A stretch of DNA of 64,000 bases from Paenibacillus sp. SZ31 (GTDB taxonomy: Bacteria > Bacillota > Bacilli > Paenibacillales > Paenibacillaceae): the NCBI RefSeq assembly GCF_012912005.1, contig NZ_JABBEA010000018.1, forward strand, positions 1 through 64,000, written 5' to 3'. The position numbers were made by a program, and so were the translations under genes. A model generated the notes under the pieces. That model had not been told where the DNA came from. It made no database searches and saw only the letters and a program-made list of their open reading frames with translations. Positions 9,026 to 18,935 of the stretch are shown here, in pieces. The stretch's first letter is position 1. Each line of letters opens with the position of its first letter.

Positions 9026-9796
9026 TTATTCATATACATCATCCAAAGGCAAATTGTCTGAGAACAACTCCGAATTGTCCTTCAGCATCTCTGTAATTAC
9101 CTCTGCTGTCTTATTCGCATCACACACTCTAACAACCGCATCACCGAGTTGTCCTTTACGCATCGCACCTTCGCGAACCAGTACCTCGTCTACTTTCCAG
9201 AAATGCTCCGACCATGGCAACCCACAATGTCTGCGGGATGGTACTGAAATCTGGCTTCCATCTGGTAAAACCGTATACAGCATCTCATGCTCGTCCGTCA
9301 TTCTGCCAGGGATGTCCACCCACTCTTCGACCCCATGGATAAATGTATTCCGCTTCAAGTCAACGCCTACTAACAAGATCGTCACTTTCCGATCTAACAG
9401 TTTCCCCCATGCTGAGCCTCTCGCACACGGTGTATCGAAGAGATGATCGTCCTTCGTAAATGCCTCTGCGTCCCTTCCCAGTGCCGCTACCGAGTGCGTC
9501 GGGTGCCACGAACGAACGACGCCCGGACGTTTACGAAACAGTTCAGGCAGAATGCCCACGCAACAGGTAGAATTTTCCACGTGAAACAATGGGTTATCCG
9601 CATTAATGGTAGACCATGTATGGGTGGGAAGCACCAGCAATCCGTCCTTCATATAGTCGCTAAAGGCATCCAACACCGTGTCTGCTCCACCTTCAACCTC
9701 GCCTAAACTCTTCATTGAAGAGTGAATAAGCAACGTGCCATGCCTATCAACATTAAGCTGCTCTAATTGCTGCATTAAGCTTTCTTTTGTATACAT
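9026..9796 (-). CDS. aminoglycoside N(3)-acetyltransferase family (AAC(3)/YokD-like)
   Basis: 256 aa, close to the usual length. The family landmarks are visible: LLIHSSMKSLGEVEGGADTV near residue 25, LVLPTHTWS near 55, and VRSWHPTHSVAALG near 95. Then come a GSAWGKL segment and a C-terminal HCGLPW. The enzyme family uses acetyl-CoA to acetylate the 3-amino group of 2-deoxystreptamine aminoglycosides. Environmental members such as YokD need not confer resistance. Good GGAGGAGG ribosome binding site. Its upstream neighbour on the same strand is now the group II intron. Confidence 0.85.
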   Translation of the reverse strand: MYTKESLMQQLEQLNVDRHGTLLIHSSMKSLGEVEGGADTVLDAFSDYMKDGLLVLPTHTWSTINADNPLFHVENSTCCVGILPELFRKRPGVVRSWHPTHSVAALGRDAEAFTKDDHLFDTPCARGSAWGKLLDRKVTILLVGVDLKRNTFIHGVEEWVDIPGRMTDEHEMLYTVLPDGSQISVPSRRHCGLPWSEHFWKVDEVLVREGAMRKGQLGDAVVRVCDANKTAEVITEMLKDNSELFSDNLPLDDVYE

Positions 9797-9914
9797 ATCT
9801 ATCCTCCTCCATTTCTTATCCCATCTCTATGTAAAAGCAAATCCTTGCTCAGCTTCACATCATGCTTCTCAGCACTAGAGTAAAGGGCTGGATTCAAACC
9901 AGTCCCTCCTCATC

Positions 9915-9948
9915 AAACCGTACGTGAGGTTTTCCCTCATACGGCTTT
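9915..9948 (-). ncRNA. group II intron domain V
   Basis: Hairpin with AAAGCCGTATGAGG on the 5' side and CCTCACGTACGGTTT on the 3' side, the near-invariant catalytic domain of these ribozymes. Confidence 0.8.
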
Positions 9949-9979
9949 CCGATGTTCGTCATTCATGGGCATGCAGAGA

Positions 9980-11272
9980 CTACAATAGCGTTTTTAATCC
10001 ATACATATTGGCAATATACTTGACTTCCGATCGTGAACTCATCCAACTCCTACGTTGTCTCTTCTTCGCGTACCACCGTGTTAATCGTTGCAGAATATAC
10101 CAGTCCAACTTAGCTAATCTCTTTTGGCTGTAGCTCGTGTAGTAATAATTTCTCCATCCTTGAATCTTCGGATTGAGCCAGTTCACATGTTCCGCAAACG
10201 ATCTAGATCGCATACTCGGTGGAGACAATCGCTCTTTAATGACTCCACGAATACGTTCTTCCGCCTTTTTGGTTAGCCATTGCTGCGTGGTGTGATATAC
10301 CTTCCCTTGCGACGTTTCTGCTTTCGTTTTTCGGTGGTGCATTCCTAGGAAGTCGAATCCCTCGTCTCCTGTCCATAGACCTACAATGCGAGTTTTGATC
10401 GGGTGCAGGGTTAGCTCCAGACGTTCCATAATTTTGCCTATGAGTTCATACGCATGCTCGGCATCCTTTTTGGTTTTACAGATTACTACAAAGTCGTCTG
10501 CATACCTTGTCAGTTCTCCCAGACCTCTTCCATGTTTCTCCCATAGTCGGTCAAAATAGTTCAGATAGATATTCGCCAGAAGCGGTGAAATCACACCACC
10601 TTGCGGTGTTCCTAAATCGGAGCGCCTTTCGTTTCCTTCTTCCATCACTCCCGCCTGAAGCCACTTCCGTATTAATTTCAGTATCCGCCTGTCGTTGATG
10701 CGCATCTGCACCAATTTCATAAGCTTCTCTTGATTAATGTTATCGAAGTAACCTTGGATATCGACGTCGATTACCCAATTCCCTTTGCGGTTGCAGGCTT
10801 TCCGAATTCGTTCCAGCGCTCCTTTTGCACTTCGTTTCGGGCGAAATCCGAAGGATACGTCCTCAAAATCCGCTTCAAAGATAGGTTCAATCACCAGTTT
10901 CGTTGCCATCTGTATGACACGGTCGCGCACGGTGGGTATGCCCAGCGGTCTTTGCTTCCCATCTTTCTTGGGAATATAGTGCCGCCGTACAGGCTGCGGA
11001 TGGTAGGTGCCTTCTTTCAATGCTCGTTCGCAGTCCTCGAGGAAGTTCATTTCTCCTTGTTCCTCCACATCCGCAAGCGTCATGGCATCTACACCTGCCG
11101 CTCCCTTGTTCGCTTTCACTCGTCTCCAGGCTTCGCACAAGACATCCCACCGGTAGACTTTGTCGTACAAGGCATGGAATTTACGCTTGCTGTTCTCCTT
11201 GGCCACATGGCCTAGCTTTTCTTGGAGTTTTTGAACTTTTTCCTTTGGTGTTGTTAGCCGGTTGGCATTCAC
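9980..11272 (-). CDS. ltrA: group II intron reverse transcriptase/maturase
   Basis: 430 aa. RT blocks in order: [57 protein letters not shown], the catalytic [10 protein letters not shown] (about residue 280) and LHPIKTRIV. The maturase X region follows ([12 protein letters not shown]). No H-N-H endonuclease domain follows, which fits the short endonuclease-less classes. Intact and probably functional for splicing and retrohoming. Confidence 0.93.
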   Translation of the reverse strand: MNANRLTTPKEKVQKLQEKLGHVAKENSKRKFHALYDKVYRWDVLCEAWRRVKANKGAAGVDAMTLADVEEQGEMNFLEDCERALKEGTYHPQPVRRHYIPKKDGKQRPLGIPTVRDRVIQMATKLVIEPIFEADFEDVSFGFRPKRSAKGALERIRKACNRKGNWVIDVDIQGYFDNINQEKLMKLVQMRINDRRILKLIRKWLQAGVMEEGNERRSDLGTPQGGVISPLLANIYLNYFDRLWEKHGRGLGELTRYADDFVVICKTKKDAEHAYELIGKIMERLELTLHPIKTRIVGLWTGDEGFDFLGMHHRKTKAETSQGKVYHTTQQWLTKKAEERIRGVIKERLSPPSMRSRSFAEHVNWLNPKIQGWRNYYYTSYSQKRLAKLDWYILQRLTRWYAKKRQRRSWMSSRSEVKYIANMYGLKTLL

Positions 11273-11816
11273 TCACTCGTACCTCCTCCAAAAGCATAAA
11301 CAAAGCAGGGCTCCTTCCCTCCCCAAGGTTATGTTGTCCTTGGGTTCTTCGGTACTATGAGCCCCTCGAACTCCCTTCCCACAGACGTTTCACTTCGTCT
11401 TTTGGACTTATAGAGCATCTCTTTACGGAATTCCTAAAAAAAAAAAATCCGTGTGGGGGAGGGTCTCCCCAGTTCACTGTATCATCTTTCAAGCCATGCC
11501 GTTCCCTTTACGCCGGAGGGTTCTTCACTGTTGTCCCAAGTTCTGCACAGCTTCCTTGGCCTTCGTCCATTGTCACAAGACTCGGCTCCCTCTTTTCCCC
11601 TTCGCAGGGCCCTTTTGACGACGCGGCAGGATTCACTTGATGTTGCGGCCTGGATTGTCGCTCGCCCGGTCTCTGACCGGTACTTTTGTCGATGCGCTTT
11701 TACACACAGATCTCGCCATGTGCAAGCATCCTAGCTACAAAGGTGGCTTGGCCCCTCCTTTGATTGGACTTTCACCAACTAGATAATGCGTGCCTCTGGG
11801 CACACTAACAAACAAA

Positions 11817-11839
11817 GGGCCGAGGGTTAACCCCCGGCC
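11817..11839 (-). terminator. araBDA operon terminator, target of the group II intron
   Basis: On the minus strand, GGCCGGGGGTTAACCCTCGG-type hairpin followed by CTTTGTTTGTTA, then the intron's GTGTG. The T-tract is where the intron entered. Confidence 0.78.
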
Positions 11840-11887
11840 GCAGAGAAAGAATTTGTATGAGTTCAGGCAGTAGCTGCCAATCCACTT

Positions 11888-13306
11888 TTACTTAATAATA
11901 ACGTACTCCAGGTTCACCAGCTTCGCATACGTCACGATCTGGTCTGTGGTCAGGTTCAAGGATACAACCGTATGGTGACCACCACCATTTTCGATCCATG
12001 CTTTCACTCCATCTTGGAAGTTCGGCTTAACGCTCCACAGAACACGCGCTACCGGCAGATTAGGTGCTGGGACGGTAGGCTCGAATGCAGAGACTTCATT
12101 GATCAGCAGTTTGTAATGTGTACCGAAGTCTGCCATGGATACCACGACACCTTCACCTGCTTTGCCATCGAACACAAGACGTGCCGGATCTTCACGATCG
12201 CCAATACCCAGTGGGGACACGATGATTCTTGGTTTCGTGCTAGCCAGTGTAGGATCTACTTCAAGCATGTGGGATTGTAGGATCGCCTCCTGTCCAGCAG
12301 CCATCTCGTAGGTGTAATCTTCCATGAAGCCTGTGTTCTCGTTATGAGCCATAATTTTCAGCAAACGATCCAGTGCAGCTGTTTTCCAGTCACCCTCACC
12401 GGCAAATCCGTACCCTTGCGCCATCAGGCGTTGCACGGCCAGACCCGGAAGCTGCTTCATGCCATGCAGATCTTCGAAGTTTGTAGTAAAGGCGCTGTAA
12501 CCACCTTCGTCCAGGAAACGTTTGATCGCAATTTCATAACTCGCTTGCACACGTACGCTAGCTTCCCAAGCTTCCTTGCTGTTCGTGCCATAATCGAATT
12601 CGTAGAGGTCTCCATACTGAGCGATCAAATCATCGATTTCCTGCTCTGTTACAGCGTTCACGTATTGCACGAGGTCGCCAATTCCAAAGTAATCAACGGT
12701 CCATCCGAATTGGATCTGTGCTTCCACTTTATCACCTTCGGTTACGCCCACGTTGCGCATGTTATCACCGAAGCGAGCTACTTTGATGTTAAAGCTTTCA
12801 TTATAAGCTACCGCTACGTCCATCCAGTCAGCAACCTGTTGTTGCACTTCTGGGCGCTCCCAGTAACCAACAACGATTTTATTTTGTTTTCTCAGACGGG
12901 CATTAATGAAGCCATATTCACGGTCACCGTGTGCCGCTTGGTTCAGGTTCATGAAGTCCATATCGATGGTTGTCCACGGAATGCTTTCATTAAATTGCGT
13001 CGCCAAGTGCAGCAAAGGTTTTTGTAGCAATTTCGTACCACGAATCCACATTTTCGCCGGGGAGAATGTATGCATCCATGTGATGACACCTGCTACTTCG
13101 TCACGATAGTTCACTTCTTTCATCGTGCTTGTGATTTTATCTGCGCTTACCGCCAAATCCTGCAATACGAGCGGGTACGGCAGTACGCCACTTGCATTAA
13201 GAGCATCCGTAATTTTCTGTGCGTTGGCTTTTACTTCGCCCAGTGCTTCTTCTCCGTACAAGTGCTGTGAACCGACCACAAACCAGAATTCTTTTGCTGC
13301 TGACAT
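11888..13306 (-). CDS. araA: L-arabinose isomerase
   Basis: 472 aa, normal length. Converts L-arabinose to L-ribulose in the cytoplasm. Landmarks: [12 protein letters not shown] at the start, [37 protein letters not shown], and the metal/active-site region [32 protein letters not shown] (split here by meaning: [20 protein letters not shown]). GGGHHTV is near the end. Third gene of araB-araD-araA, 274 bp behind araD, the gap holding a strong inverted repeat. Confidence 0.97.
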   Translation of the reverse strand: MSAAKEFWFVVGSQHLYGEEALGEVKANAQKITDALNASGVLPYPLVLQDLAVSADKITSTMKEVNYRDEVAGVITWMHTFSPAKMWIRGTKLLQKPLLHLATQFNESIPWTTIDMDFMNLNQAAHGDREYGFINARLRKQNKIVVGYWERPEVQQQVADWMDVAVAYNESFNIKVARFGDNMRNVGVTEGDKVEAQIQFGWTVDYFGIGDLVQYVNAVTEQEIDDLIAQYGDLYEFDYGTNSKEAWEASVRVQASYEIAIKRFLDEGGYSAFTTNFEDLHGMKQLPGLAVQRLMAQGYGFAGEGDWKTAALDRLLKIMAHNENTGFMEDYTYEMAAGQEAILQSHMLEVDPTLASTKPRIIVSPLGIGDREDPARLVFDGKAGEGVVVSMADFGTHYKLLINEVSAFEPTVPAPNLPVARVLWSVKPNFQDGVKAWIENGGGHHTVVSLNLTTDQIVTYAKLVNLEYVIIK

Positions 13307-13580
13307 ATAATCATCCTCATTTCATTATTTTATAGTTGAATAAATGGGTTACACTGGATCACTGCGCAGCCAGAATAATCTTCCGATCACTGTTATCCCC
13401 AGATTTTTTTTGATTCCCTTTTCTAAAGGGAAAATCCGGGGATAAAGGTGAACGCTCCGCTTCTCCAGCTTTCTTCTGTCTTCTCCGTTATCGTGTAAAA
13501 GTTTTATACAACTTCGTTGGCAGTAGTAGCACAAGACCTATTCGATTGGATTAGTGTCATCCTATCGATACACAAACTAA
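13307..13580 (-). other. araD-araA intergenic region with nested inverted repeats
   Basis: Positions 13394-13446 hold an outer imperfect repeat (TATCCCCAGATTTT / AAAATCCGGGGATA, one mismatch). Inside it is a second hairpin, TCCCTTTT-CTAA-AGGGA. The rest has no reading frame. It may be an RNA processing or attenuation element inside the operon, or a small dispersed intergenic repeat; one copy is seen here. Confidence 0.6.
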
Positions 13581-14276
13581 TTACTTTTGTCCGTAATACG
13601 CGTCTTTTCCGTGTTTTCGCAGATAGTGTTTATCCAAAATGCCTTGCGGCAGTTCTTTAGCGAAGTTATTCAACTGCCGCGCGTACAGGTTCATTTTGCA
13701 TACTTCCTCCAGCACGACGCTGTTCACCACCGCAGACTTGGCATCTTTCCCCCACGTAAACGGTGCGTGACCATGGAGCAACACTGCCGGAACAGCCATA
13801 ACATCAATCCCACGCTGTTCAAACGTTTCAATAATGACGCGTCCCGTCTCCGCTTCGTATCCGCGATCAACCTCATCCTGGTTCAGGAAACGTGCACAAG
13901 GCACTGCTCCATAGAACGTGTCCGCATGTGTTGTTCCCATTACAGGTACGTCCAGTCCAGCTTGCGCCCAGATAGTCGCCCACGTGGAGTGTGTGTGCAC
14001 AATGCCACCAATCTCCGAGTAATGCTTATATAGTACGGCATGTGTTGCGGTATCCGAGGAAGGTCTCATCTCACCCTCCACCACGTTACCGTCCAGATCA
14101 ACCACAACCATGTCGCTTGCTTTCATCGTATCGTAGCTGACGCCACTTGGTTTGATCACGAACAGACCGCTTTCCCGATCGATTGCGCTGACGTTACCCC
14201 ATGTGAATTTTACAAGTCCGTGCTTCGGCAGTTCCAGATTCGCCTGGAATACCTCTTCTTTCAGTTGTTCTAACAT
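13581..14276 (-). CDS. araD: L-ribulose-5-phosphate 4-epimerase
   Basis: 231 aa, class II aldolase/AraD family. Zinc-binding histidines sit in GGIVHTHSTWATIW and the later LLHGHAPFTWG. SSDTATHAVLY and KPSGVSYDTM are the phosphate-binding segments. Makes D-xylulose 5-phosphate for the pentose phosphate pathway. Starts one base after the araB stop, with its ribosome binding site (GGGAGGGAA) inside araB, so translation is probably coupled. Confidence 0.96.
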   Translation of the reverse strand: MLEQLKEEVFQANLELPKHGLVKFTWGNVSAIDRESGLFVIKPSGVSYDTMKASDMVVVDLDGNVVEGEMRPSSDTATHAVLYKHYSEIGGIVHTHSTWATIWAQAGLDVPVMGTTHADTFYGAVPCARFLNQDEVDRGYEAETGRVIIETFEQRGIDVMAVPAVLLHGHAPFTWGKDAKSAVVNSVVLEEVCKMNLYARQLNNFAKELPQGILDKHYLRKHGKDAYYGQK

Positions 14277-14277
14277 G

Positions 14278-15900
14278 TTATTCCCTCCCGTTCTCTACCA
14301 GATGATCTACGGCTGATTGCTCAATTGTGAGTCCATTCCGATAGCGTTCGATAAATGCTTCAAACCCTTTTACATCCGATGCATCCGGTGCCACTTCGAC
14401 ACCCTCCACATCGTTAAAGACTTTCTGCTCCAGGAACACATCCAGGCTTTCCTCTTGATCCTTGTTGATCATGTACGAAGCCAGAAGCGCCATGCCCCAT
14501 GCGCCGCCTTCACCAGCGGTAGACATTACCGACACCGGTACGTTCATCGCAGCAGCTACAATACGTTGTCCGACGACAGGAGTCTTGAACAGGCCACCGT
14601 GAGCCAAAATGCTGTCAATGGCTACATTCTCTTCTTCCGTCAAAATGTCCATACCCAGCTTGAGTGCACCGAAGGCACTGAACAGATGTGTCCGCATGAA
14701 GTTTGCCAGATTGAAGTTGCTTTCCGGGGAGCGGACGAACAATGGACGGCCTTTCTCAAGTCCCGTAATGTTCTCACCCGAGTAGTAACCGTAGCTGAGC
14801 AAGCCACCACCATCAGAGTCTGCCTCCAAGGCCTTGTTAAACAACACGCTAAACAACTTGCCGTTATCCACTTCATATCCCATCGCTTGAGAGAATTCGC
14901 GGAACAATCCAACCCATGCGTTGATATCACTGGAACAGTTGTTGGCATGCACCATCCCTACTGGACTGCCATCCGGCGTGGTGACCATATCGATCTCGGG
15001 ATACACTTTGGATAATTCCTTCTCCAGTACGATCATCGCAAATACGGATGTTCCGACGGAGATGTTCCCCGTACGTTTTCTCACGCTATTCGTTGCCACC
15101 ATACCCGTTCCGGCATCGCCCTCTGGCGGGCAGAGCGGAATGCCTGCTTGCAGATCTTGCGAAGGGTCGAGCAACTTGGCTCCCGCTTCCGTCAACTCAC
15201 CTGCATTCTCACCCGCGAGATATACCTTGGGCAGAAGGTCCTCAACTTTCCACGGATAACCTTTGCCTGCGATCTGTTCGTCGAACTGTTGGATCATGGA
15301 TGGGTGATAGTTATGTGTAGACTCGTCAATTGGGAAAATCCCTGAAGCATCGCCGATCCCAATCGCCTTATTGCCTGTCAGCAACCAGTGGATGTATCCA
15401 GCCAAGGTTGTCAGGTGATCAATCTGTGGCACATGCACCTCTTCGTTCAAAATCGCTTGATACAAGTGGGCGATACTCCAACGTTCAGGAATATTGAATT
15501 GCAGAAGATCCGTTAGCTCTCTTGCAGCTGCTCCTGTAGTAGCATTACGCCAGGTGCGGAAAGGTACCAGCAGTTCGCCAGCGCTATCCAACGCAATGTA
15601 TCCGTGCATCATGGCCGAGAAACCGATAGAACCGACCGTGCGCAGCGTAATTCCGTATTTCTGTTCCACATCTTGCTTCATCTCACGATAAGCCGTTTGC
15701 AGACCTGTGATGATATCCTCCTGGTTGTACGTCCAATATCCATCTTTCAGGAGGTTCTCCCATTCATAACTGCCTGACGCGATGGTCTCAAAACGTTCGT
15801 CAATCAACACCGCTTTAATCCGCGTTGATCCAAATTCAATTCCAAGCGAAGTAGCGCCCTTGGTAATGGCTTCTTTCAAATCCAATTGACTCATAATCAC
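14278..15900 (-). CDS. araB: ribulokinase, FGGY family
   Basis: 540 aa from a GTG at 15900, chosen because GGAGAGGGG lies six bases upstream; an ATG two codons later is also possible. FGGY carbohydrate kinase: N-terminal phosphate loop [40 protein letters not shown], and the C-terminal ATP-binding [16 protein letters not shown] and [12 protein letters not shown]. Phosphorylates L-ribulose. First gene of the operon, behind a near-consensus promoter carrying an AraR site. Confidence 0.93.
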   Translation of the reverse strand: MIMSQLDLKEAITKGATSLGIEFGSTRIKAVLIDERFETIASGSYEWENLLKDGYWTYNQEDIITGLQTAYREMKQDVEQKYGITLRTVGSIGFSAMMHGYIALDSAGELLVPFRTWRNATTGAAARELTDLLQFNIPERWSIAHLYQAILNEEVHVPQIDHLTTLAGYIHWLLTGNKAIGIGDASGIFPIDESTHNYHPSMIQQFDEQIAGKGYPWKVEDLLPKVYLAGENAGELTEAGAKLLDPSQDLQAGIPLCPPEGDAGTGMVATNSVRKRTGNISVGTSVFAMIVLEKELSKVYPEIDMVTTPDGSPVGMVHANNCSSDINAWVGLFREFSQAMGYEVDNGKLFSVLFNKALEADSDGGGLLSYGYYSGENITGLEKGRPLFVRSPESNFNLANFMRTHLFSAFGALKLGMDILTEEENVAIDSILAHGGLFKTPVVGQRIVAAAMNVPVSVMSTAGEGGAWGMALLASYMINKDQEESLDVFLEQKVFNDVEGVEVAPDASDVKGFEAFIERYRNGLTIEQSAVDHLVENGRE

Positions 15901-16049
15901 GTGTATCCCCTCTCCGGTCGCGATTTCACATCCCAAAGGATGTATATATAAATTGATGCTTCTACTCATGGCAGTGACTTATCACGAATTTTGTATAAAA
16001 GCTTCCTGTTGTGTTTTCAAAGAATGCGCTTTCCTTTTCTGACAGCCTT

Positions 16050-16078
16050 AGTATATTTTTTGTACGTACATTTGTCAA
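16050..16078 (-). promoter_or_regulatory. araBDA promoter with AraR operator in the spacer
   Basis: Minus-strand -35 TTGACA (16073-16078), 17-bp spacer, -10 TATACT (16050-16055). The spacer contains the palindrome TTTGTACGTACATTT-type site centred at 16065, matching the B. subtilis AraR consensus ATTTGTACGTACAAAT closely. Bound repressor would cover both hexamers. Confidence 0.87.
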
Positions 16079-16260
16079 TAATATATAATAGTTATACTTA
16101 CAAAGAGCACATATCGTGCTCTATTTGATCAATAAAAGGACTTAAATCGCTATAAATTGGCTATGCTGTAAGGTACACCTCTTTCTAAAAAGACCTGATA
16201 TGTACGGTTTATTTCAAAAATTGTGCTGTTTTATATGCATTCAAACTGAATCATGCTAAA

Positions 16261-16276
16261 ATATGTACGTACAACT
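16261..16276 (+). promoter_or_regulatory. AraR operator upstream of araR
   Basis: ATATGTACGTACAACT, sharing the TGTACGTACA core with the araB site, 35 bp before the araR start. A TAAAAT -10-like hexamer immediately precedes it. Suggests autoregulation and possible looping between the two sites about 200 bp apart. Confidence 0.8.
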
Positions 16277-16310
16277 ATTTGAACAACAACGTTGATATAG
16301 ATGAGTAACG

Positions 16311-17420
16311 ATGAAAGAAGTGGACTACGTGAAGCCAAAATACCAGGTCATCATTGATGATATAAAGAGTCATATCCTCTCGGGGACATATAGCATAGGT
16401 GAACAGATCCCTACGGAGTCGGCATTACAGGATAGCTACAACGTGAGTCGCCAGACGGTGCGGAAGGCTATTTTGGAGTTATCGAACGAAGGGTTTTTAC
16501 GAAGCGAAAAGGGTTCAGGAACCTACGTTAGCAATCAGTACCGATCACGCTCAGGCGGCCATACGTCGAAGAAAACGATCGGTGTGATCACGACATACAT
16601 CTCGGATTACATCTTTCCGTCCATTATCCGCGGTATCGAGAGTCGTCTGAATGAGGACAACTACTCGTTACTGCTGGCCAGCACCAATAATGATGTGGCA
16701 CAAGAGAAAAAAGCACTCGAAATGATGCTATCCTACGGCGTGGATGGCCTGATTGTCGAACCGACCAAAAGTAATCTCTACAATCCCAACATTGCGTACT
16801 ACCTGTCGTTCAAAGAGCAGGATGTGCCGTTTACGATGATTAATGCGTTCTATGAAGAGTTGGAGGTTCCGTTCTTCTGTCTGGATGACGTGCAATCCAG
16901 CTATCTTGCCACTCGGGAATTGATCGCCAAAGGCCACACCCAGATTGGCATAATTGCCAAAATGGATGACCTACAAGGCAAGTACCGTATGAAGGGGTAC
17001 ATCAAAGCACTGGGTGAAGCGAAGTTAAGGTTCCATCCTGAGCAAGTACTTTCCTTTGATACCGCATCGAAACAAGAACTTTCCTCCAATGTAGCAACGT
17101 ATCTGGACGAAAATAGGGATTCGCTCACCGCGATCGTCTGTTACAACGACGAGGTAGGACTGGAGGTTGTGCACGCCTGTAGGCATCTCGGCATCTCGAT
17201 CCCGGATGAGTTATCCATCATTGGACAAGACAATTCGTACATCGCCAAGAACGCCAACATAAGGCTAACAACACTAACCCACCCCCAAGAGCAAATGGGC
17301 CGCGATGCTGCTGACTGGGTAATCAAGAACCTGCAAGGCAAAAAGGATCTGCCAACGAACACCTACTATCAGCCCGTGCTGGTTGAGGGAGAGACGGTGA
17401 AGGAGATCGAAGTGGAATAA
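16311..17420 (+). CDS. araR: arabinose operon repressor AraR (GntR-LacI chimera)
   Basis: 369 aa. Residues 8-78 are a GntR-type winged helix (YSIGEQIPTESALQDSYNVS, RQTVRKAILELSNEGFLRSE, KGSGTYVS). Residues 90-369 are a LacI/periplasmic-binding-like effector domain (IGVITTYISDYIFPSIIRGI, DGLIVEPTKS, DELSIIGQDN, TTLTHPQEQMG). This composition defines AraR; L-arabinose relieves repression. Divergent from araBDA with two operators between. Confidence 0.95.
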   Translation: MKEVDYVKPKYQVIIDDIKSHILSGTYSIGEQIPTESALQDSYNVSRQTVRKAILELSNEGFLRSEKGSGTYVSNQYRSRSGGHTSKKTIGVITTYISDYIFPSIIRGIESRLNEDNYSLLLASTNNDVAQEKKALEMMLSYGVDGLIVEPTKSNLYNPNIAYYLSFKEQDVPFTMINAFYEELEVPFFCLDDVQSSYLATRELIAKGHTQIGIIAKMDDLQGKYRMKGYIKALGEAKLRFHPEQVLSFDTASKQELSSNVATYLDENRDSLTAIVCYNDEVGLEVVHACRHLGISIPDELSIIGQDNSYIAKNANIRLTTLTHPQEQMGRDAADWVIKNLQGKKDLPTNTYYQPVLVEGETVKEIEVE

Positions 17421-17477
17421 TATTGATGCGGAACTGGGCGATAAGGTGTTGCCACGCATTGCTTTCCAGCACATATA

Positions 17478-17514
17478 AATAAGGCCGTCAGAATATCTGC
17501 GGCCTTATTTGTTA
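17478..17514 (+). terminator. araR terminator
   Basis: AATAAGGCCG / CGGCCTTATT hairpin followed by TGTTATTG. Confidence 0.8.
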
Positions 17515-17744
17515 TTGTTCAATATAATGAGGAATTCGTACATAACATCTACTCTAATAGAAACTACTTAGTCTGATCCGCTTCATCACTCACCAAACTT
17601 ACAATGACGCCTTTCTTCCCCAAGTTTTTCCGTTAAGAACGGATATTAGAATACCTCCCTAACAAATGTGGCCCTAATATGATATGAACGTTTACAATTT
17701 TTTCATTGACACTGCCTTTGAAAAAAAGATATATTTATTGATGT

Positions 17745-17759
17745 TGATAATCATTATCA
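17745..17759 (+). promoter_or_regulatory. Fur box
   Basis: TGATAATCATTATCA is an exact 7-1-7 match to the Bacillus Fur consensus. It lies 110 bp upstream of the siderophore-binding protein start and overlaps a plausible TTGATG/ATATAT promoter. Iron repression is expected. Confidence 0.92.
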
Positions 17760-17870
17760 GATATATAAAACGTTTTATATATCTACTTTTTACATCCCAA
17801 TGGATGTAATTGTTCAACCAAGATGTTCAGCACTATCAAATACATTTTAAGATTCAGGAAGGGGAAACAC

Positions 17871-18935
17871 ATGAATACAAAGAGAAAGTTTCCATTAACA
17901 GCGTTACTGATTTCACTGATCTTTATCCTGGCATTGGTAGGTTGTGGCAACCAAACAGCTGAGCCAGCAGCAACTCCTGCTGCAAGTGATTCGGCCGCTC
18001 CAGCTACAGATGAGAATGCCGGATATCCAATTACAATTAAACATGCTTTGGGCGAAACGGTTATTGAGAAAAAACCTGAACGTGTAGCTACAGTACAATG
18101 GGCGAACCAAGATGTCGTTCTCGCGCTTGGACAAGTTCCTGTAGGCTTCTCGGCTGCTAACTTTGGTGTTCAGGATGACAGCGGACTGCTGCCTTGGACT
18201 GCGAAGAAACTCGATGAACTCGGTGTAACCGACCCGAACGTTTTCCAAGATACAGACGGACTTGATTTTGAAGCGATTTCCGATTCCAATCCGGATGTTA
18301 TTCTTGCAGCATACTCCGGTATCACTCAGGAAGACTACGATCTTCTTAGTGAAATTGCTCCGGTTGTAGCTTACCCAACGGCTCCATGGGCAACGACATG
18401 GCGCGAGCAGGTTACTTTCAATGCGAAGGGTATGGGTATGGAAGCAGAAGGCGAGCAACTGATCAAAGAGACTGAGGCTATGGTCAACGAGAAATTAGCC
18501 GCATATCCTCAGATCAAAGACAAAAAAGTAGTTTGGGTTAACTTCTCCGCTGAAGACATGTCCAAACTTCATATCTATACACCTGTAGATTCCCGTGTAT
18601 CTTTCCTGGGTGAGCTGGGATTGGTTATTCCAGATAGCATCACTAGCCAAATTACAGACCCTAACAGCTACTCCCTGAGCTTAAGTGCAGAGAATGCTGA
18701 AGCCCTTAATGATGCAGATATTATTGTTGGATACGGAAATGCCGAGTTGCTGAAAGCCATTCAGGCTGATCCGCTGCTAGGTAAAATCCCTGCGGTTAAA
18801 CGTGGTTCCGTAGCATTCATTGAAGCAGATACACCTTTGGTTGCTGCTGGAACGCCAAACCCACTTTCCATCTCTTATACTATTGATGATTACCTGAAAT
18901 TGATTAGTGGAGCAATCGACAAGATCAATGAATAG
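17871..18935 (+). CDS. iron-siderophore ABC transporter substrate-binding lipoprotein
   Basis: 354 aa from the ATG at 17871, preceded by AGGAAGGGG. Lipoprotein signal with lipobox LVGC (Cys about residue 24). An A/P/T/S-rich linker follows, then a FecB/class III binding fold: ITIKHALGETVI, KPERVATVQWANQDVVLALG, NPDVILAAYSG. Extracellular face; captures ferric siderophore (citrate, schizokinen or similar; the ligand cannot be read). First of four genes. Confidence 0.92.
   Translation: MNTKRKFPLTALLISLIFILALVGCGNQTAEPAATPAASDSAAPATDENAGYPITIKHALGETVIEKKPERVATVQWANQDVVLALGQVPVGFSAANFGVQDDSGLLPWTAKKLDELGVTDPNVFQDTDGLDFEAISDSNPDVILAAYSGITQEDYDLLSEIAPVVAYPTAPWATTWREQVTFNAKGMGMEAEGEQLIKETEAMVNEKLAAYPQIKDKKVVWVNFSAEDMSKLHIYTPVDSRVSFLGELGLVIPDSITSQITDPNSYSLSLSAENAEALNDADIIVGYGNAELLKAIQADPLLGKIPAVKRGSVAFIEADTPLVAAGTPNPLSISYTIDDYLKLISGAIDKINE

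Larger units (their letters stand above)
9872..11805 (-). mobile_element. group II intron with maturase ORF
   Basis: On the minus strand the 5' end is GTGTGCCCAGAGG at 11805 and GGTGAAAGTCC follows within 40 nt, as in bacterial group II introns. Domain V is readable at 9915-9948 (AAAGCCGTATGAGG, GAAAA-type loop, CCTCACGTACGGTTT). A domain VI-like stem (GGGACTGG / CCAGCCC) follows and the 3' end lies near 9872-9880, placed only approximately. About 1.93 kb. The 5' junction lies 11 nt past the araA terminator stem, in its T-tract, the site preference described for class C introns. The class is not proven. Confidence 0.88.

Noticed and set aside
10730-11640. Several long plus-strand frames opposite the group II intron maturase
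   Set aside because: They mirror the maturase codons or run through the intron's structured RNA; no ribosome binding sites or family motifs.
12344-13310. Plus-strand frames opposite araA (up to 227 codons)
   Set aside because: Antisense shadows of a clearly conserved gene.
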